From Zoogloea sp. (lineage in GTDB: Bacteria; Pseudomonadota; Gammaproteobacteria; Burkholderiales; Rhodocyclaceae): a stretch of DNA of 64,000 nucleotides. Each line of letters starts with the position of its first letter. The stretch's first letter is position 1. Positions 9,210 through 18,552 of this stretch are shown here, in pieces. The stretch spans positions 88,111-152,110 of the forward strand of contig NZ_JAQVCN010000006.1 in NCBI RefSeq assembly GCF_028689785.1, given 5' to 3'. Under the pieces are notes generated by a model, which worked only from the letters and a program-made list of their open reading frames with translations, ran no database searches and was not told the origin of the DNA. Position numbers and translations under genes: made by a program.

Positions 9210-10673
9210 ATGAAGCCCAGCCTCCAGCTCAAACTCTCCCAGCACCTTGCGCTGACCCCGCAACTGCAGCAGTCCATCAAGCTGCTCCAGCTGTCCACCC
9301 TTGAGCTCAATCAGGAGATCGAGAAGATCCTTCTCGAAAACCCGATGCTCGAACGGGAGGAACCTGAAGGCGATCTGGGCTCCAGCCGCGTCGAGGCCCC
9401 CGGCCCGGTGGCACCGGCAGGCAGCGAGGCCGCCCACGAGCGAGATCAGGAGCAGTCCCGCGAGGCCGACCGGGAGCGCGAGCCAGACCAGGACTTCGAC
9501 AATAGCGGCGAAGCCGGCGAATGGATGGCCGCGGGCAGCGGCAGTGGTCAGCGAGACGACGATGACGACGCCGACTTCCAGGAGTTCCAGGCCGCCGTCC
9601 CGTCCCTGCGCGACCACCTGGATGCCCAGATCGCCCTCACCCCCCTGTCCGACCGGGACAGGGCGCTGGTGCGCTTCCTGATCGAAGCCCTGGACGATGA
9701 CGGCTACCTGAGCCAGGAGCTGGAAGACCTCCTGCCCCTGCTGCCCCCTGAACACGAAATCGAGATCGACGACCTCAACATCGCCCTGCGCCAGATCCAG
9801 AGCCTCGACCCGGCCGGTGTCGGAGCCCGGGACGTGGGCCAGTGCCTGGCCCTGCAGCTTCAAGCTCTGCCCCGCACCGACACTCGCCAGCTGGCCCTGG
9901 CCATTGTTGCCGAGCATCTGGAGCTGCTGGCGGCCCGGGACTTCCTCAAGCTCAAACGGGCTCTGCGCTGTAACGACGATGCCCTGCGGGAGGCCCACAA
10001 CCTCATTCTGGGTCTGAATCCCCGCCCTGGTGCCCAGTTCTCCCAGGCGGATACCCGCTACGTTGTGCCGGATGTCGTGGTACGCAAGGTCCGCAGCACT
10101 TGGGTCGTCAATCTCAACCCCGACGCGATGCCGCGGCTACGCGTCAATCAGCTGTATGCCCAGATCCTGCGGGACAACCGGGGCGCCAGCGGCTCCCTGT
10201 CCAGTCACCTGCAGGAAGCCCGCTGGCTGATCAAAAACGTGCAGCAGCGTTTCGAGACTATCCAGCGTGTCTCACAAGCGATCGTTGACCGGCAGCGCCA
10301 GTTCTTCGATTATGGCGATGTGGCAATGCGCCCGCTTACCCTGCGGGAAATCGCCGAGCAGCTGGATCTACACGAATCCACCGTCTCGCGGGTGACCACC
10401 CAAAAGTACATGGCCACGCCGCGGGGCATTTTTGAGTTCAAGTATTTCTTCGGCAGTCACGTCGCCACCGACAGCGGTGGTGCTGCCTCCTCGACGGCGA
10501 TTCGGGCGCTGATTCGCCAGCTCGTGGGGGCGGAAGACAAGAGGAAACCCTTGTCCGACGCAAAGATTGCCGAGTTGTTAGGCCAGCAGGGTATCGTGGT
10601 GGCGCGGCGGACGATTGCAAAGTACCGCGAGTCCCTCGACATCCCGCCGGTCAGTCTGCGCAAAACCATCTGA
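9210..10673 (+). CDS. rpoN: RNA polymerase sigma-54 factor
   Basis: 487 residues. Region I is Gln/Leu rich ([23 protein letters not shown]); an acidic linker (about 50-130) is followed by the core-binding domain; the C-terminus has the HTH [26 protein letters not shown]-like block (here FEFKYFF) and the RpoN box [21 protein letters not shown], which reads the -24 promoter element. The same window contains a -24/-12 promoter and an AAA+ activator at 44.8-47.2 kb, so this factor has a visible target nearby. Confidence 0.97.
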   Translation: [487 protein letters not shown]

Positions 10674-10689
10674 CAGAAAGGTAGCAACC

Positions 10690-11013
10690 ATGAACCTCAA
10701 CATCACGGGGCATCACGTCGAAGTTACGCCGGCGATCCGCGAGTACGTCACCTCCAAGCTCGACCGCGTGATCCGTCACTTCGACAACGTCACCAGCGTC
10801 GGCGTGATCCTCTCGGTGGAAAAGCTGCGTCAGAAGGCCGAAGTCACCGTTCACGTACGCGGCAAGGACATCCATGTCGAAGCCGAGGATTCCGACATGT
10901 ACGCCGCCATTGACGCCCTCACCGACAAGCTGGACCGCCAGGTTCTGAAGTACAAGGACAAGGTCTCCGACCACGGCCATGACTCTCTGAAGCACCACGT
11001 GGCCGAATCCTGA
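10690..11013 (+). CDS. hpf: Ribosome hibernation promoting factor
   Basis: 107 residues, short HPF/YfiA type. Binds the 30S decoding region in stationary phase and promotes 100S dimers. MNLNITGHHVEVTPAIREYVTSK and the VHVRGKDIHVEAEDSDMYAAIDALTDKLDRQV block are diagnostic. The start at 10690 follows GAAAGGTAGC. A canonical rpoN-hpf-ptsN neighbour. Confidence 0.95.
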   Translation: MNLNITGHHVEVTPAIREYVTSKLDRVIRHFDNVTSVGVILSVEKLRQKAEVTVHVRGKDIHVEAEDSDMYAAIDALTDKLDRQVLKYKDKVSDHGHDSLKHHVAES

Positions 11014-11057
11014 TTCGTCCGCGCAAGTAATCCCGTTTTCCCCGGGACCGTTGTGGC

Positions 11058-11063
11058 TATAAT
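11058..11063 (+). promoter_or_regulatory. Possible -10 element for ptsN-hprK
   Basis: A TATAAT hexamer in the 158-base gap between hpf and ptsN. No good -35 is present at the usual spacing, so this is a weak call. Confidence 0.3.
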
Positions 11064-11171
11064 GCGCCCCAGTTGACACAACGGCCCCGGCGGCTGAAGC
11101 CTCTGGATCCCCTGAATCGCCCTTCATCGGAAACCTGTGTCGGTTCTTGCCGCATGCAGGAGAGTCCACGC

Positions 11172-11657
11172 ATGAATCTCATCGCGAAATTACTGCCGCC
11201 GGCCAACGTGGTCGTCGGACTCGAAGCGAGCAGCAAGAAGCGCGCTTTCGAGCAAGCGGGTCTGCTGTTCGAGAACAACCACGGAATAGGCCGAAGCACT
11301 GTCTTCGACAGCCTGTTTGCCCGGGAGAAGCTCGGCTCCACCGGTCTGGGGCAAGGCATCGCGATCCCCCACGGCCGCATCAAGGGCCTCAAGGATGCAC
11401 TCGGCGCCTTCATCCGCCTCGCCGAACCAGTTCCCTTCGATGCCCCCGATGGCCGCCCGGTCTCCCTGCTGTTCGTGCTGCTGGTGCCCGAACAGGCCAA
11501 CGAGCACCACCTGCAACTGCTCTCCGAACTGGCCCAGATGTTCAGTGACCGTGCTTTCCGCGAGCAACTCCTGAACGCCCCGGATGCACTGGCCGCCCAT
11601 GCCCTCTTCGCCCAGTGGGGAAGCGATGCGCCAGACGACAGTAACGCGGCTGTTTGA
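11172..11657 (+). CDS. ptsN: Nitrogen PTS EIIA component (EIIA-Ntr)
   Basis: 161 residues. Phosphoryl-carrier regulator that links nitrogen and potassium status. The active-site His lies in IAIPHGRIKGLKDALGAF (about residue 66), and the EIIA fold block RPVSLLFVLLVPEQANEHHLQLLSELAQMF is intact. The start at 11172 gives the usual MNLIAKLLPP N-terminus. Its 3' end overlaps hprK by 32 bases, so the two are coupled. Confidence 0.95.
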   Translation: MNLIAKLLPPANVVVGLEASSKKRAFEQAGLLFENNHGIGRSTVFDSLFAREKLGSTGLGQGIAIPHGRIKGLKDALGAFIRLAEPVPFDAPDGRPVSLLFVLLVPEQANEHHLQLLSELAQMFSDRAFREQLLNAPDALAAHALFAQWGSDAPDDSNAAV

Positions 11658-12561
11658 CGACAATCTCGAACGCCTGAGGCTGCGGCACATCTGCGGCAGT
11701 CTCTCCACCCGCATTTCGGTCTCCGAAGACCGCATCTGGCCGGCCGACATGGTCGGCCACCTGAACCTGATCCACCCTGACCGCCTGCAGATCCTTGGCG
11801 CATCCGAGATTGCCTGGGCCCGGCGTCAGACCCGCGAGAAGGTCATCCACCACGTCCGGGAGATCCTCTCCTACGCCCCCCCCGCCCTGATCGTCGCCGA
11901 CGACGAGGACATCCCCAGCATCATCCGCACCCTGTGTGCCAATGAGGATGTGTCCCTGTTTGCCAGCCCCCTGCCGGCAGCCAATGTCATCGACCATCTG
12001 CGCAGCTACCTTTCGCGCAAACTGGCCGAGCGGGTCGCCCTGCATGGGGTGCTGATGGACGTACTGGGCCTGGGTGTGTTCATTACCGGCGACTCCGGTG
12101 CCGGCAAGTCCGAACTCGCCCTGGAACTGATCTCCCGCGGCCATGGCCTGGTGGCCGACGACATCGTAGAGTTTTCGCGCATCGCCCCGAATGTACTGGA
12201 AGGCCGCTGTCCGGAGCTGCTTCAGGATGTGATCGAGGTCCGCGGCCTGGGCATCCTCAACATCCGCACGATCTTCGGTGAAACCGCCTGTCGCCGGAAG
12301 ATGAAGCTCAAGCTGGTGGTTCACCTGCAGCGCCGACAGCCCGGTCAGGAAGACCCCCTGCGTCTCAGCCACGATGCGGAGGAGCAGCTGATCCTGGGCA
12401 TCCCCGTGCGGCGGGTGGTCCTTCCCGTTGCGGCAGGCCGCAACCTCGCCGTGCTGCTCGAAGCCGCCGTGCGCTCCACCATCCTGCTGCTGCGCGGCAT
12501 CGACTCCACTCAAGAGTTTGTCGACCGCCAGCGCCGGGCGATGGAAGAGAACGGGATCTGA
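11626..12561 (+). CDS. hprK: HPr kinase/phosphorylase
   Basis: 311 residues. Phosphorylates HPr on Ser46 and reverses it with phosphate. The C-terminal catalytic half has the Walker A GDSGAGKSE (about residue 150) and the family signature VIEVRGLGILNIRTIFGE; the N-terminal half (about 1-130) is the MurF-like domain. The ATG at 11626 (MRQTTVTRLFDDN) is inside ptsN. rapZ, which usually follows in betaproteobacteria, is missing here; a PsiF-like gene follows instead. Confidence 0.95.
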   Translation: MRQTTVTRLFDDNLERLRLRHICGSLSTRISVSEDRIWPADMVGHLNLIHPDRLQILGASEIAWARRQTREKVIHHVREILSYAPPALIVADDEDIPSIIRTLCANEDVSLFASPLPAANVIDHLRSYLSRKLAERVALHGVLMDVLGLGVFITGDSGAGKSELALELISRGHGLVADDIVEFSRIAPNVLEGRCPELLQDVIEVRGLGILNIRTIFGETACRRKMKLKLVVHLQRRQPGQEDPLRLSHDAEEQLILGIPVRRVVLPVAAGRNLAVLLEAAVRSTILLLRGIDSTQEFVDRQRRAMEENGI

Positions 12562-12699
12562 GACCCGCAGAGCTGCAAAAAACTGTGGCGCGAGCGGCAT
12601 ATTGGCACCGCGCTGCAGCCCCTCGTCAACGCCATCGCACATGCGCCGTTTATGATGGTGTCGCAGTTCCCGATAATCCTTCCTACGAGGAGTGGCCTG

Positions 12700-12993
12700 A
12701 TGAAGAAAATGATCCTGAGCGTCGCCGTTTCCCTGTTCGCCGCCAGCCTGGCACCCGCCGCTCTCGCGGCCGGCGCCCAGCAGAACAAGATGAAGGAGTG
12801 CAATGCCTCCGCCGGTGAAAAGGAGTTGAAGGGCGATGAGCGCAAGGCATTCATGAAGGAATGCCTGTCCGCCAAGCCTGCCAAAACCACCCAGCAGGAC
12901 AAGATGAAGACCTGCAACAAGGATGCTGGCGAAAAGGCGCTGAAGGGCGACGAACGCAAGAAATTCATGAGCGACTGTCTCAAGGCGAGCTGA
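12700..12993 (+). CDS. PsiF-repeat family small periplasmic protein
   Basis: 97 residues. A signal peptide (MKKMILSVAVSLFAASLAPAALA, cleaved after about 23) is followed by two near-identical PsiF repeats of about 34 residues, each with the pattern QxKMKxCNxxAGEKxLKGDERKxFMxxCL and two Cys. PsiF is a phosphate-starvation-inducible protein in E. coli, its biochemical role unknown. ACGAGGAGT upstream gives a strong ribosome site. Confidence 0.88.
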   Translation: MKKMILSVAVSLFAASLAPAALAAGAQQNKMKECNASAGEKELKGDERKAFMKECLSAKPAKTTQQDKMKTCNKDAGEKALKGDERKKFMSDCLKAS

Positions 12994-13013
12994 TTCGCCC
13001 TCCCCTACAGCAC

Positions 13014-13038
13014 GAAGGGCCGCAAATTGCGGCCCTTC
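13014..13038. terminator. Bidirectional hairpin terminator
   Basis: Perfect 10-bp stem GAAGGGCCGC-AAATT-GCGGCCCTTC between the convergent psiF-like gene and the minus-strand FHA gene; it can serve both. Confidence 0.75.
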
Positions 13039-13065
13039 TGCATTTCAGCCGACGTCCAGCCCCGC

Positions 13066-13926
13066 TCAGTCGACGGCGAAGGCCACCGCGTCGGACATGT
13101 TCTCGGCCGGCGAAAAGCCGCAACCGATGTGCCCCTTCTCACCCAGGATGAATTCGTCACGCTTGATGCAATGCTCGGCGTTGCCCTCTTCGAGCAGGTA
13201 GGTGCCGTTGGTGCTGGAGTCGGCAAGATAGAACAGGCCGCTGCGCAGCTCGATGCGGGCATGCTGCCGGGACACCCGTGGATCGGCGACCACGATGTCG
13301 TTACCAGTTTCGCGCCCGAAAAGCAGAGTCGGATGTGCCGCATCGATGACCCAGCTCTCCCCGCGAAAGCTCACCCGCAACTGCTTGAGCGCCTGTGCCG
13401 CCTCCTGGCGCAACTCGGCCGGGGTCGGTGGGGGGAGATCGCCCAGTTCAAGGGTTGGAAACGGCGCCCCACTGCTCTCTTCCAGGCGGCTGAGCATGCG
13501 GCGCATGGAAGGCGACAGGACCTCGCTGAAGCTCTCGGACACCGAGATGGTGTCGGGGTTGTGGCTGGCGACCAGCCTGACAGCCATCACCTCGGCCTTT
13601 TCGTCGGCTTTTTCGGCCTCGGCTTCGAGGACCACCCCGGCCCGCAGGACGAGCTTGATGCCACTCATCGGTGGCAGCGCCCGCACCCGCTCGCGCATCT
13701 CCCGGGCGGCCAGCAAGGCCGAATCCGCCTCCGCAAAGCGCGCCACCAACCCGTCCGGGTGCAGTTCCAGGCCGCTGGCCGAGTAGGCCTCCGCGCATCG
13801 GGACATCCGGTTCAGGCAACGCTCGACCGCATAGCCGGCCTCGGCTTCGCCGAGTTTGACGGCAAGGCGTGCGCCGCCGGCCACATCGGCATACAGCAGG
13901 CACGCTGCGGAGGGACGCTCACTCAT
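13066..13926 (-). CDS. Nucleotidyl cyclase-like / FHA domain protein
   Basis: 286 residues from MSERPSAAC. Residues 1-170 resemble class III adenylate/guanylate cyclases (LLYADVAGGARLAVKLGE for the first metal Asp, then LHPDGLVARF, then a VMAVRLVAS helix). The transition-state Asn of the VNxAAR motif appears replaced, so cyclase activity is doubtful. Residues 190-280 are an FHA phosphothreonine-binding domain: LLFGRETGNDIVV, then SRQHARIELR and DSSTNGTYL. It probably binds a Ser/Thr-phosphorylated partner; no kinase or type VI secretion gene is adjacent. Longer in-frame starts exist (up to 14013). Confidence 0.8.
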   Translation of the reverse strand: MSERPSAACLLYADVAGGARLAVKLGEAEAGYAVERCLNRMSRCAEAYSASGLELHPDGLVARFAEADSALLAAREMRERVRALPPMSGIKLVLRAGVVLEAEAEKADEKAEVMAVRLVASHNPDTISVSESFSEVLSPSMRRMLSRLEESSGAPFPTLELGDLPPPTPAELRQEAAQALKQLRVSFRGESWVIDAAHPTLLFGRETGNDIVVADPRVSRQHARIELRSGLFYLADSSTNGTYLLEEGNAEHCIKRDEFILGEKGHIGCGFSPAENMSDAVAFAVD

Positions 13927-14025
13927 TCTCACAGACTCCGACGACGGAATTTGACGACTCGCCCGGTACGCTGCCGGTCTCACCGGAGAAAGCCCGGCAC
14001 AGACCTGGCGCAAGGTACTCCGGCA

Positions 14026-14964
14026 CTAGCTTCTCCACACTCCGATGGGAATCGCATCGGACTCGGGCTGGATCACGGGCATGTCGGGGCTATCGAAGAC
14101 CACGTCCCCCTGCTCGACCTGGGTTTCGCAGGACACACCCTGGAAATCAAACAGCGCATTGTCGGCCAGATGGGACGGCACCACGTTTTTCAGGGCCGTG
14201 GCGATGGAGACGATCCGGCCCGGAAAACGCGTGTCCCAGTCACGAAGCATAGCCTTGATCTGCTTGCGCTGGGCATTCTCCTGACTACCGCACAAGTTGC
14301 ACGGGATGATCGGATATTCCATACCCCGGGCGAAGCGCTCGATGTCCTTTTCGGAGCAATAGGCCAGCGGCCGGATCACCACATTCTGGCGATCGTCACT
14401 GACCAGCTTGGGGGGCATGGACTTCATCTTTCCACCGAAGAACATGTTGAGAAACAGGGTCTCGATCATGTCATCCCGGTGATGGCCGAGGGCAATCTTG
14501 GTGGCGCCGATGTCCTTGGCCGTGCGGTAGATGATGCCCCGGCGCAGCCGCGAGCACAGGGAGCAGGTGGTCTTGCCCTCGGGGATCTTGTCCTTGACGA
14601 TCTTGTAGGTGTTCTCGGTGACGATGCGGTACTCGACCCCGATGGACTCGAAGTAGGCCGGCAGGACATGGTCGGGAAAGCCGGGCTGTTTCTGGTCCAG
14701 GTTCATGGCCACGATGCGGAAATCGATCGGCGCACGCTCACGCAGGGCCAGCAGGATGGACAGCAGGGTGAAGGAGTCCTTGCCCCCCGACACGCACACC
14801 ATCACCACATCACCGTCGGCAATCATGCCGTAATCACCGATCGCCTCGCCGACCTTGCGCTCAAGGTGTTTCTTGAGGCGCAGGAAGGTGTTCGAGAAAC
14901 GGGACTCTTTCTCCGGGGCGGGCTCGGCGGGTGAAAAAGCGGGGGCTGCCACTACGTGTTCCAT
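14026..14964 (-). CDS. ttcA: tRNA 2-thiocytidine(32) synthetase TtcA
   Basis: 312 residues. ATP- and Fe-S-dependent thiolation of C32 in tRNA. PP-loop [11 protein letters not shown] (about residue 50), the CSLCSR pair (about 125) and a third Cys in [19 protein letters not shown] fit the [4Fe-4S] cluster site, and [22 protein letters not shown] is a family block. The start MEHVVAAP (14964) is preferred to an in-frame ATG at 15006. Convergent neighbour genes are absent; the FHA gene follows after about 100 bases on the same strand. Confidence 0.96.
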   Translation of the reverse strand: MEHVVAAPAFSPAEPAPEKESRFSNTFLRLKKHLERKVGEAIGDYGMIADGDVVMVCVSGGKDSFTLLSILLALRERAPIDFRIVAMNLDQKQPGFPDHVLPAYFESIGVEYRIVTENTYKIVKDKIPEGKTTCSLCSRLRRGIIYRTAKDIGATKIALGHHRDDMIETLFLNMFFGGKMKSMPPKLVSDDRQNVVIRPLAYCSEKDIERFARGMEYPIIPCNLCGSQENAQRKQIKAMLRDWDTRFPGRIVSIATALKNVVPSHLADNALFDFQGVSCETQVEQGDVVFDSPDMPVIQPESDAIPIGVWRS

Positions 14965-15032
14965 GTCAATCCAGTTCAGATGATTATAGTCCGACCGAAT
15001 ATCCACACGGCCGGCCAGAAGTGTAAAACAAA

Positions 15033-15782
15033 CTACAGGTGGGCACTGCGCCCCCCATCGACGGCGATGACCTGGCCGGTGATGTAGGGGGCGTCGAAGA
15101 GCAGGAAAGCCACCGTCCGGGCGATGTCCGACGGCGCGCCGGTCCGGCCCAGCAGGGTGTGGCGGACGATGGCCTCGCGCTCGGCCGGCGAAAACTGCCC
15201 GTCATCCGGCCACTCGATGGCCCCCGGCGCCACCCCATTGACGCGTACCCGCGGCGCCAGCTCGAGGGCCAGGGCGCGGGTCAGGCCGAGCAGGCCGGCC
15301 TTGGCCGCCGAATACAGGGGATAGCCCTTGAGCGGACGCTCGGCGTGGATGTCCACGATGTTGATGATGGCACCGCCGCTGGCCTTCAGATGGGGCGCCG
15401 CCGCCTGGGACAGGAACAGGGGCGCCTTGAGGTTGGAACCGATCAGGTCGGCCCAGGCCGCTTCGTCGATCTCGCCGACGGCGGTAGGGAAGAAGCTAGA
15501 GGCATTGTTCACCAGCCCGTCCAGGCGCCCGAAACGTTCCAGCACGGCGGACACCAATCCCGGCAGGCCTGCCGTGTCGAGCAGGTCGGCCTGCAGCACC
15601 AGCGCAGAATCGGGCCGCGCTGCGTTGAAGCCGGCTGCCAGCGCCTCCGCATTGGCCGAAGAACTGCGGTAATGCAGGGCCACCCGGGCGCCGGCAGCAT
15701 GCAGGCGGCGAGCGATCTCCGCACCGACGCGGCGGGCGCCGCCGGTCACCAGCACGACGGGCGCGATGAAGTGAGTGTTCAT
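15033..15782 (-). CDS. Pteridine reductase-like short-chain dehydrogenase
   Basis: 249 residues, Rossmann SDR. The cofactor motif TGGARRVG (TGxxxRxG, an Arg where classical SDRs have Gly) is the NADPH-dependent pteridine reductase signature. [11 protein letters not shown] and the catalytic YSAAKAG (Tyr-x-x-x-Lys) with Asp upstream are intact; the C-terminus [13 protein letters not shown] is standard. It probably reduces dihydropterins or dihydrofolate. Divergent to the methyltransferase at 15894, in keeping with the common betaproteobacterial pairing with ttcA. Confidence 0.88.
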   Translation of the reverse strand: MNTHFIAPVVLVTGGARRVGAEIARRLHAAGARVALHYRSSSANAEALAAGFNAARPDSALVLQADLLDTAGLPGLVSAVLERFGRLDGLVNNASSFFPTAVGEIDEAAWADLIGSNLKAPLFLSQAAAPHLKASGGAIINIVDIHAERPLKGYPLYSAAKAGLLGLTRALALELAPRVRVNGVAPGAIEWPDDGQFSPAEREAIVRHTLLGRTGAPSDIARTVAFLLFDAPYITGQVIAVDGGRSAHL

Positions 15783-15893
15783 GTGTTGCAAGAGGAAATC
15801 GACTGCGGGGATCGCCATGATACGGTGCCTCAGCCCTGCCGGGGCACCGGCCGGGGCGGGTAGAATGCCGCCTTTATCTACGGCGCCCTTCCC

Positions 15894-17054
15894 ATGAGCC
15901 TTCCCCAGCCTTCCCCCGACGCCCTCGAGCAGAGCGGGCGCCTCCTGACCCGCCTGCGCGCGCTGATCGAAGCCGAGGGCGGCTGGATCTCCTTCGCCAC
16001 TTACATGGCCGAAGCCCTTTACGCCCCCGGGCTGGGCTACTACAGCGGCGGCGCCCGCAAGTTCGGCGCGGGGGGAGACTTCATCACCGCCCCCGAGCTC
16101 ACCCCCCTGTTCGGGCAGGCCCTGGCCACTCAGGTCCAGCAGATCATGGATCTCTCCGCCCCCCACGTGATCGAGGCCGGCGCCGGCACCGGCCTGCTGG
16201 CCGCCGACCTGCTGCTGGAGTTGGAGCATCGTGGCGCCCTGCCGGAAAGCTACGGCATCCTCGAAGTGTCCGCTGAGCTGCGCGAGCGCCAGTTCGACAC
16301 CCTGGCCAGCAAGGCGCCGCACTTGGCCAGCCGGGTCAGCTGGCTGGACGGGTTGCCCGAGCGCTTCTCCGGCGCCATGGTGGCCAACGAAGTCCTGGAT
16401 GTGATGCCGGTGCACCTGATCGCCTGGCGCCCGGACGGGATCTTCGAACGGGGCGTGGCCCTGGATGAGGAAGGCCGCTTTGCATGGGCAGACCAGCCGG
16501 CGACCGGCCGGGTTGCGGAGGCCGCCGAAGCCCTCGGGCTGCCGCTGCCGGACGAAGGCGAGTACGTCAGCGAGCTGAACCTGGCCGGGCGGGCATGGAT
16601 CGGCGAATGGGCGGCCCGGCTGGAACAGGGCGCCCTGCTGCTGGTGGACTACGGCTACCCGCGGGCCGAGTACTATCTGGCCAGCCGCAGCACCGGCACA
16701 CTGCTGTGCTACTTCCGGCACCACGCCCACGGCGACCCCTTCCTGTGGCCGGGGCTCAACGACATCACCGCCTTCGTGGACTTCACCGCGGCGGCCGAGG
16801 CCGGCTTCGAAGCCGGGCTGGATGTGCTCGGCTATGCCGACCAGGCCAACCTGCTCTTCAATTGCGGGATCCTGGAATGCCTGGCGCGGCGGGCGCCGGA
16901 GGAGAGCCCCGATTACATCCGTGCCGCCAAGGCCGTGCAACGCCTGACGGGGCCCCATGAGATGGGCGAGCTGTTCAAGGTGATCGCCCTGGGCAAGGGT
17001 ATCGTGCAGCCCCTGATCGGCTTCCGACGCGGCGACCGGCTGCACACGCTGTAG
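15894..17054 (+). CDS. MidA/NDUFAF7-family SAM-dependent methyltransferase
   Basis: 386 residues. The family methylates an arginine of complex I subunit NuoD homologues in mitochondria; the bacterial target is less certain. Key segments are ISFATYMAEALYAPGLGYYSGG at the N-terminus, FGAGGDFITAPELTPLFGQ, the SAM site VIEAGAGTGLLAADLL and the GALLLVDYGYP region. The domain spans the full length, so the gene is intact. A perfect 21-bp hairpin follows. Confidence 0.9.
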   Translation: MSLPQPSPDALEQSGRLLTRLRALIEAEGGWISFATYMAEALYAPGLGYYSGGARKFGAGGDFITAPELTPLFGQALATQVQQIMDLSAPHVIEAGAGTGLLAADLLLELEHRGALPESYGILEVSAELRERQFDTLASKAPHLASRVSWLDGLPERFSGAMVANEVLDVMPVHLIAWRPDGIFERGVALDEEGRFAWADQPATGRVAEAAEALGLPLPDEGEYVSELNLAGRAWIGEWAARLEQGALLLVDYGYPRAEYYLASRSTGTLLCYFRHHAHGDPFLWPGLNDITAFVDFTAAAEAGFEAGLDVLGYADQANLLFNCGILECLARRAPEESPDYIRAAKAVQRLTGPHEMGELFKVIALGKGIVQPLIGFRRGDRLHTL

Positions 17055-17069
17055 GCGCACAGCGCCCCC

Positions 17070-17117
17070 GCATGACAAGGAAACGCCGGCTCAGAGGCCG
17101 GCGTTTCCTTGTCATGC
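17070..17117. terminator. Perfect 21-bp bidirectional hairpin terminator
   Basis: Left arm 17070-17090 and right arm 17097-17117 are exact inverse complements around a 6-base TCAGAG loop. It lies between the convergent MidA gene and a minus-strand small gene 15 bases away. Unusually long and perfect for a terminator. Confidence 0.8.
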
Positions 17118-17131
17118 GGACATCGGAAGGC

Positions 17132-17350
17132 TTATTCCTGGAAGCGATACACCGCGCTCAGGAAGGCATCCACGTCCGTGGGAACGAAGTGTCGCTCGGG
17201 AGACGACACCGGGATTTCCTGCAGGCCAAGGGCGAGCTCGGGGGGCAAAAGATTGGCGTTCAGCACTTCTTCGCTGTAGGCCAGGCCGGACTCACCATCC
17301 AGGTCCAGGGGGGTGCAGGCACCGCTTTCCATATCCATGCAGATCACCAT
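17132..17350 (-). CDS. Small acidic protein of unknown function
   Basis: 72 residues from MVICMDMESG. GGAGG at 17356-17360 stands five bases before this ATG, which is why it is preferred over a longer in-frame start at 17452. The product is acidic (EEVLNANLLPPELALGL; SSPERHFVPTDVDAF) with no membrane segment. No family recognised. It ends 15 bases from the large hairpin shared with the convergent methyltransferase gene. Confidence 0.55.
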   Translation of the reverse strand: MVICMDMESGACTPLDLDGESGLAYSEEVLNANLLPPELALGLQEIPVSSPERHFVPTDVDAFLSAVYRFQE

Positions 17351-17560
17351 TTCGGCCTCCGTTGCGGGGTGAAGGGAGCAATCCCCGCTGATTTTCTTAA
17401 CGGCTGCAGCGTCCAAAGGTTGAAGGGACTCCGGCACGAGGCAGGGGGACAAGGGATTTTCCCCACCGATACATCGGCCGTGTGCATGGCTCTAGAATGG
17501 GCTGCCGGAACGCCCGTCGCAATGACGGAGTTCACAATCTGACGCCTTTTGACCCGGTGC

Positions 17561-18364
17561 TTACAAATCCTGACTTTTCAGCCAGGCGATGATCGGATCT
17601 GCCGCCACCCGCCAGTCGCTCTCCATCATCATGCCGTGCCCCAGCCCCGGCAGGATCTGCGCTTCGACGCCGTAACGGCGGGCGGTCATGCGCACCTGAT
17701 CGGGCGGAATCAGCACATCGTGCTCGGCCCCGATGACCAGCATGGGCGGCAACTGCATGCGCGACACGAAGGGCAGGTCGAACAGGGACATATCCCAGAT
17801 CGCGCGGTGGGATTCGGGTTGGCACAGGTGGTAGTAGCGCTGCAGGCGCTCCAGCTCCACCACCTCGTGGAACATGGCCTGGCGCAGGGTCTCCATCTGC
17901 GGCTGGCCGCCCCCCATGATGCGGTTCAGGTCACCCATCAGGTTGGGCTTGGAGAAGGCCAGCCCGAAGGCCGAGCCGAGCAGCCCCTGGGGCGGCACCG
18001 ACGACATCAGCACCACGGCCGGCGCCGAACGCCTCTCGAGATACTTCTGCAGCACCATGCCACCCATCGAGTGGCCGATCAGCACCGGCGGCACCGGGAG
18101 CTTGTCCACCACCTCGGCCACATCGTCCACGTAGTCGGCGATGGAAAAGCTGTCCAGATAGGCACGCCCGCGGCTGCTGCCATGCCCCGACAGGGACAAG
18201 GCGTAGGCGCTGTAGCCCTGCGCAGCAAAATGGCGCAGGAAGAACTCGTCCCAGCACCAGGCGCCCGTGTAGGCACCATGCACGAAGAGCAGCGGAGTCT
18301 CCCGCGCCTCGCCTTCAGGGCTGCGGCACAGGACCTCAAGATCACCGAAACGGGAGCGGTTCAT
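17561..18364 (-). CDS. Alpha/beta hydrolase
   Basis: 267 residues. Classical hydrolase-fold order: oxyanion segment LLFVHGAYTGAWCWDEFF (about residue 25), nucleophile elbow VLIGHSMGGMV (about 93-103), acidic residue in VIGAEHDVLIPPDQV (about 208) and catalytic His in LPGLGHGMMME (about 237). A cap domain lies at about 125-195. The substrate is unknown; the single-gene context does not help. The catalytic triad is complete. Confidence 0.88.
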   Translation of the reverse strand: MNRSRFGDLEVLCRSPEGEARETPLLFVHGAYTGAWCWDEFFLRHFAAQGYSAYALSLSGHGSSRGRAYLDSFSIADYVDDVAEVVDKLPVPPVLIGHSMGGMVLQKYLERRSAPAVVLMSSVPPQGLLGSAFGLAFSKPNLMGDLNRIMGGGQPQMETLRQAMFHEVVELERLQRYYHLCQPESHRAIWDMSLFDLPFVSRMQLPPMLVIGAEHDVLIPPDQVRMTARRYGVEAQILPGLGHGMMMESDWRVAADPIIAWLKSQDL

Positions 18365-18552
18365 GCAGGAAAGCCCCGCGGACAGGCGTGCAGGGGCACG
18401 GGAAAGAGGGTCAGGGTCATGAGCTGTTCTGGATTGCTATTGTTGTGAGGACACAACTTACAGCACCCCATCCAAGTGGGAAAGCAGAAAACCTGCCCGC
18501 CCACCCCGATCCGCGGTTAAATCGCGCTTTCGACGCAGACGGGTCAAGGGCA

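Noticed and set aside
13027..14934. A 635-residue plus-strand frame over the FHA and ttcA genes
   Set aside because: It covers two well-supported minus-strand genes and lacks any domain.
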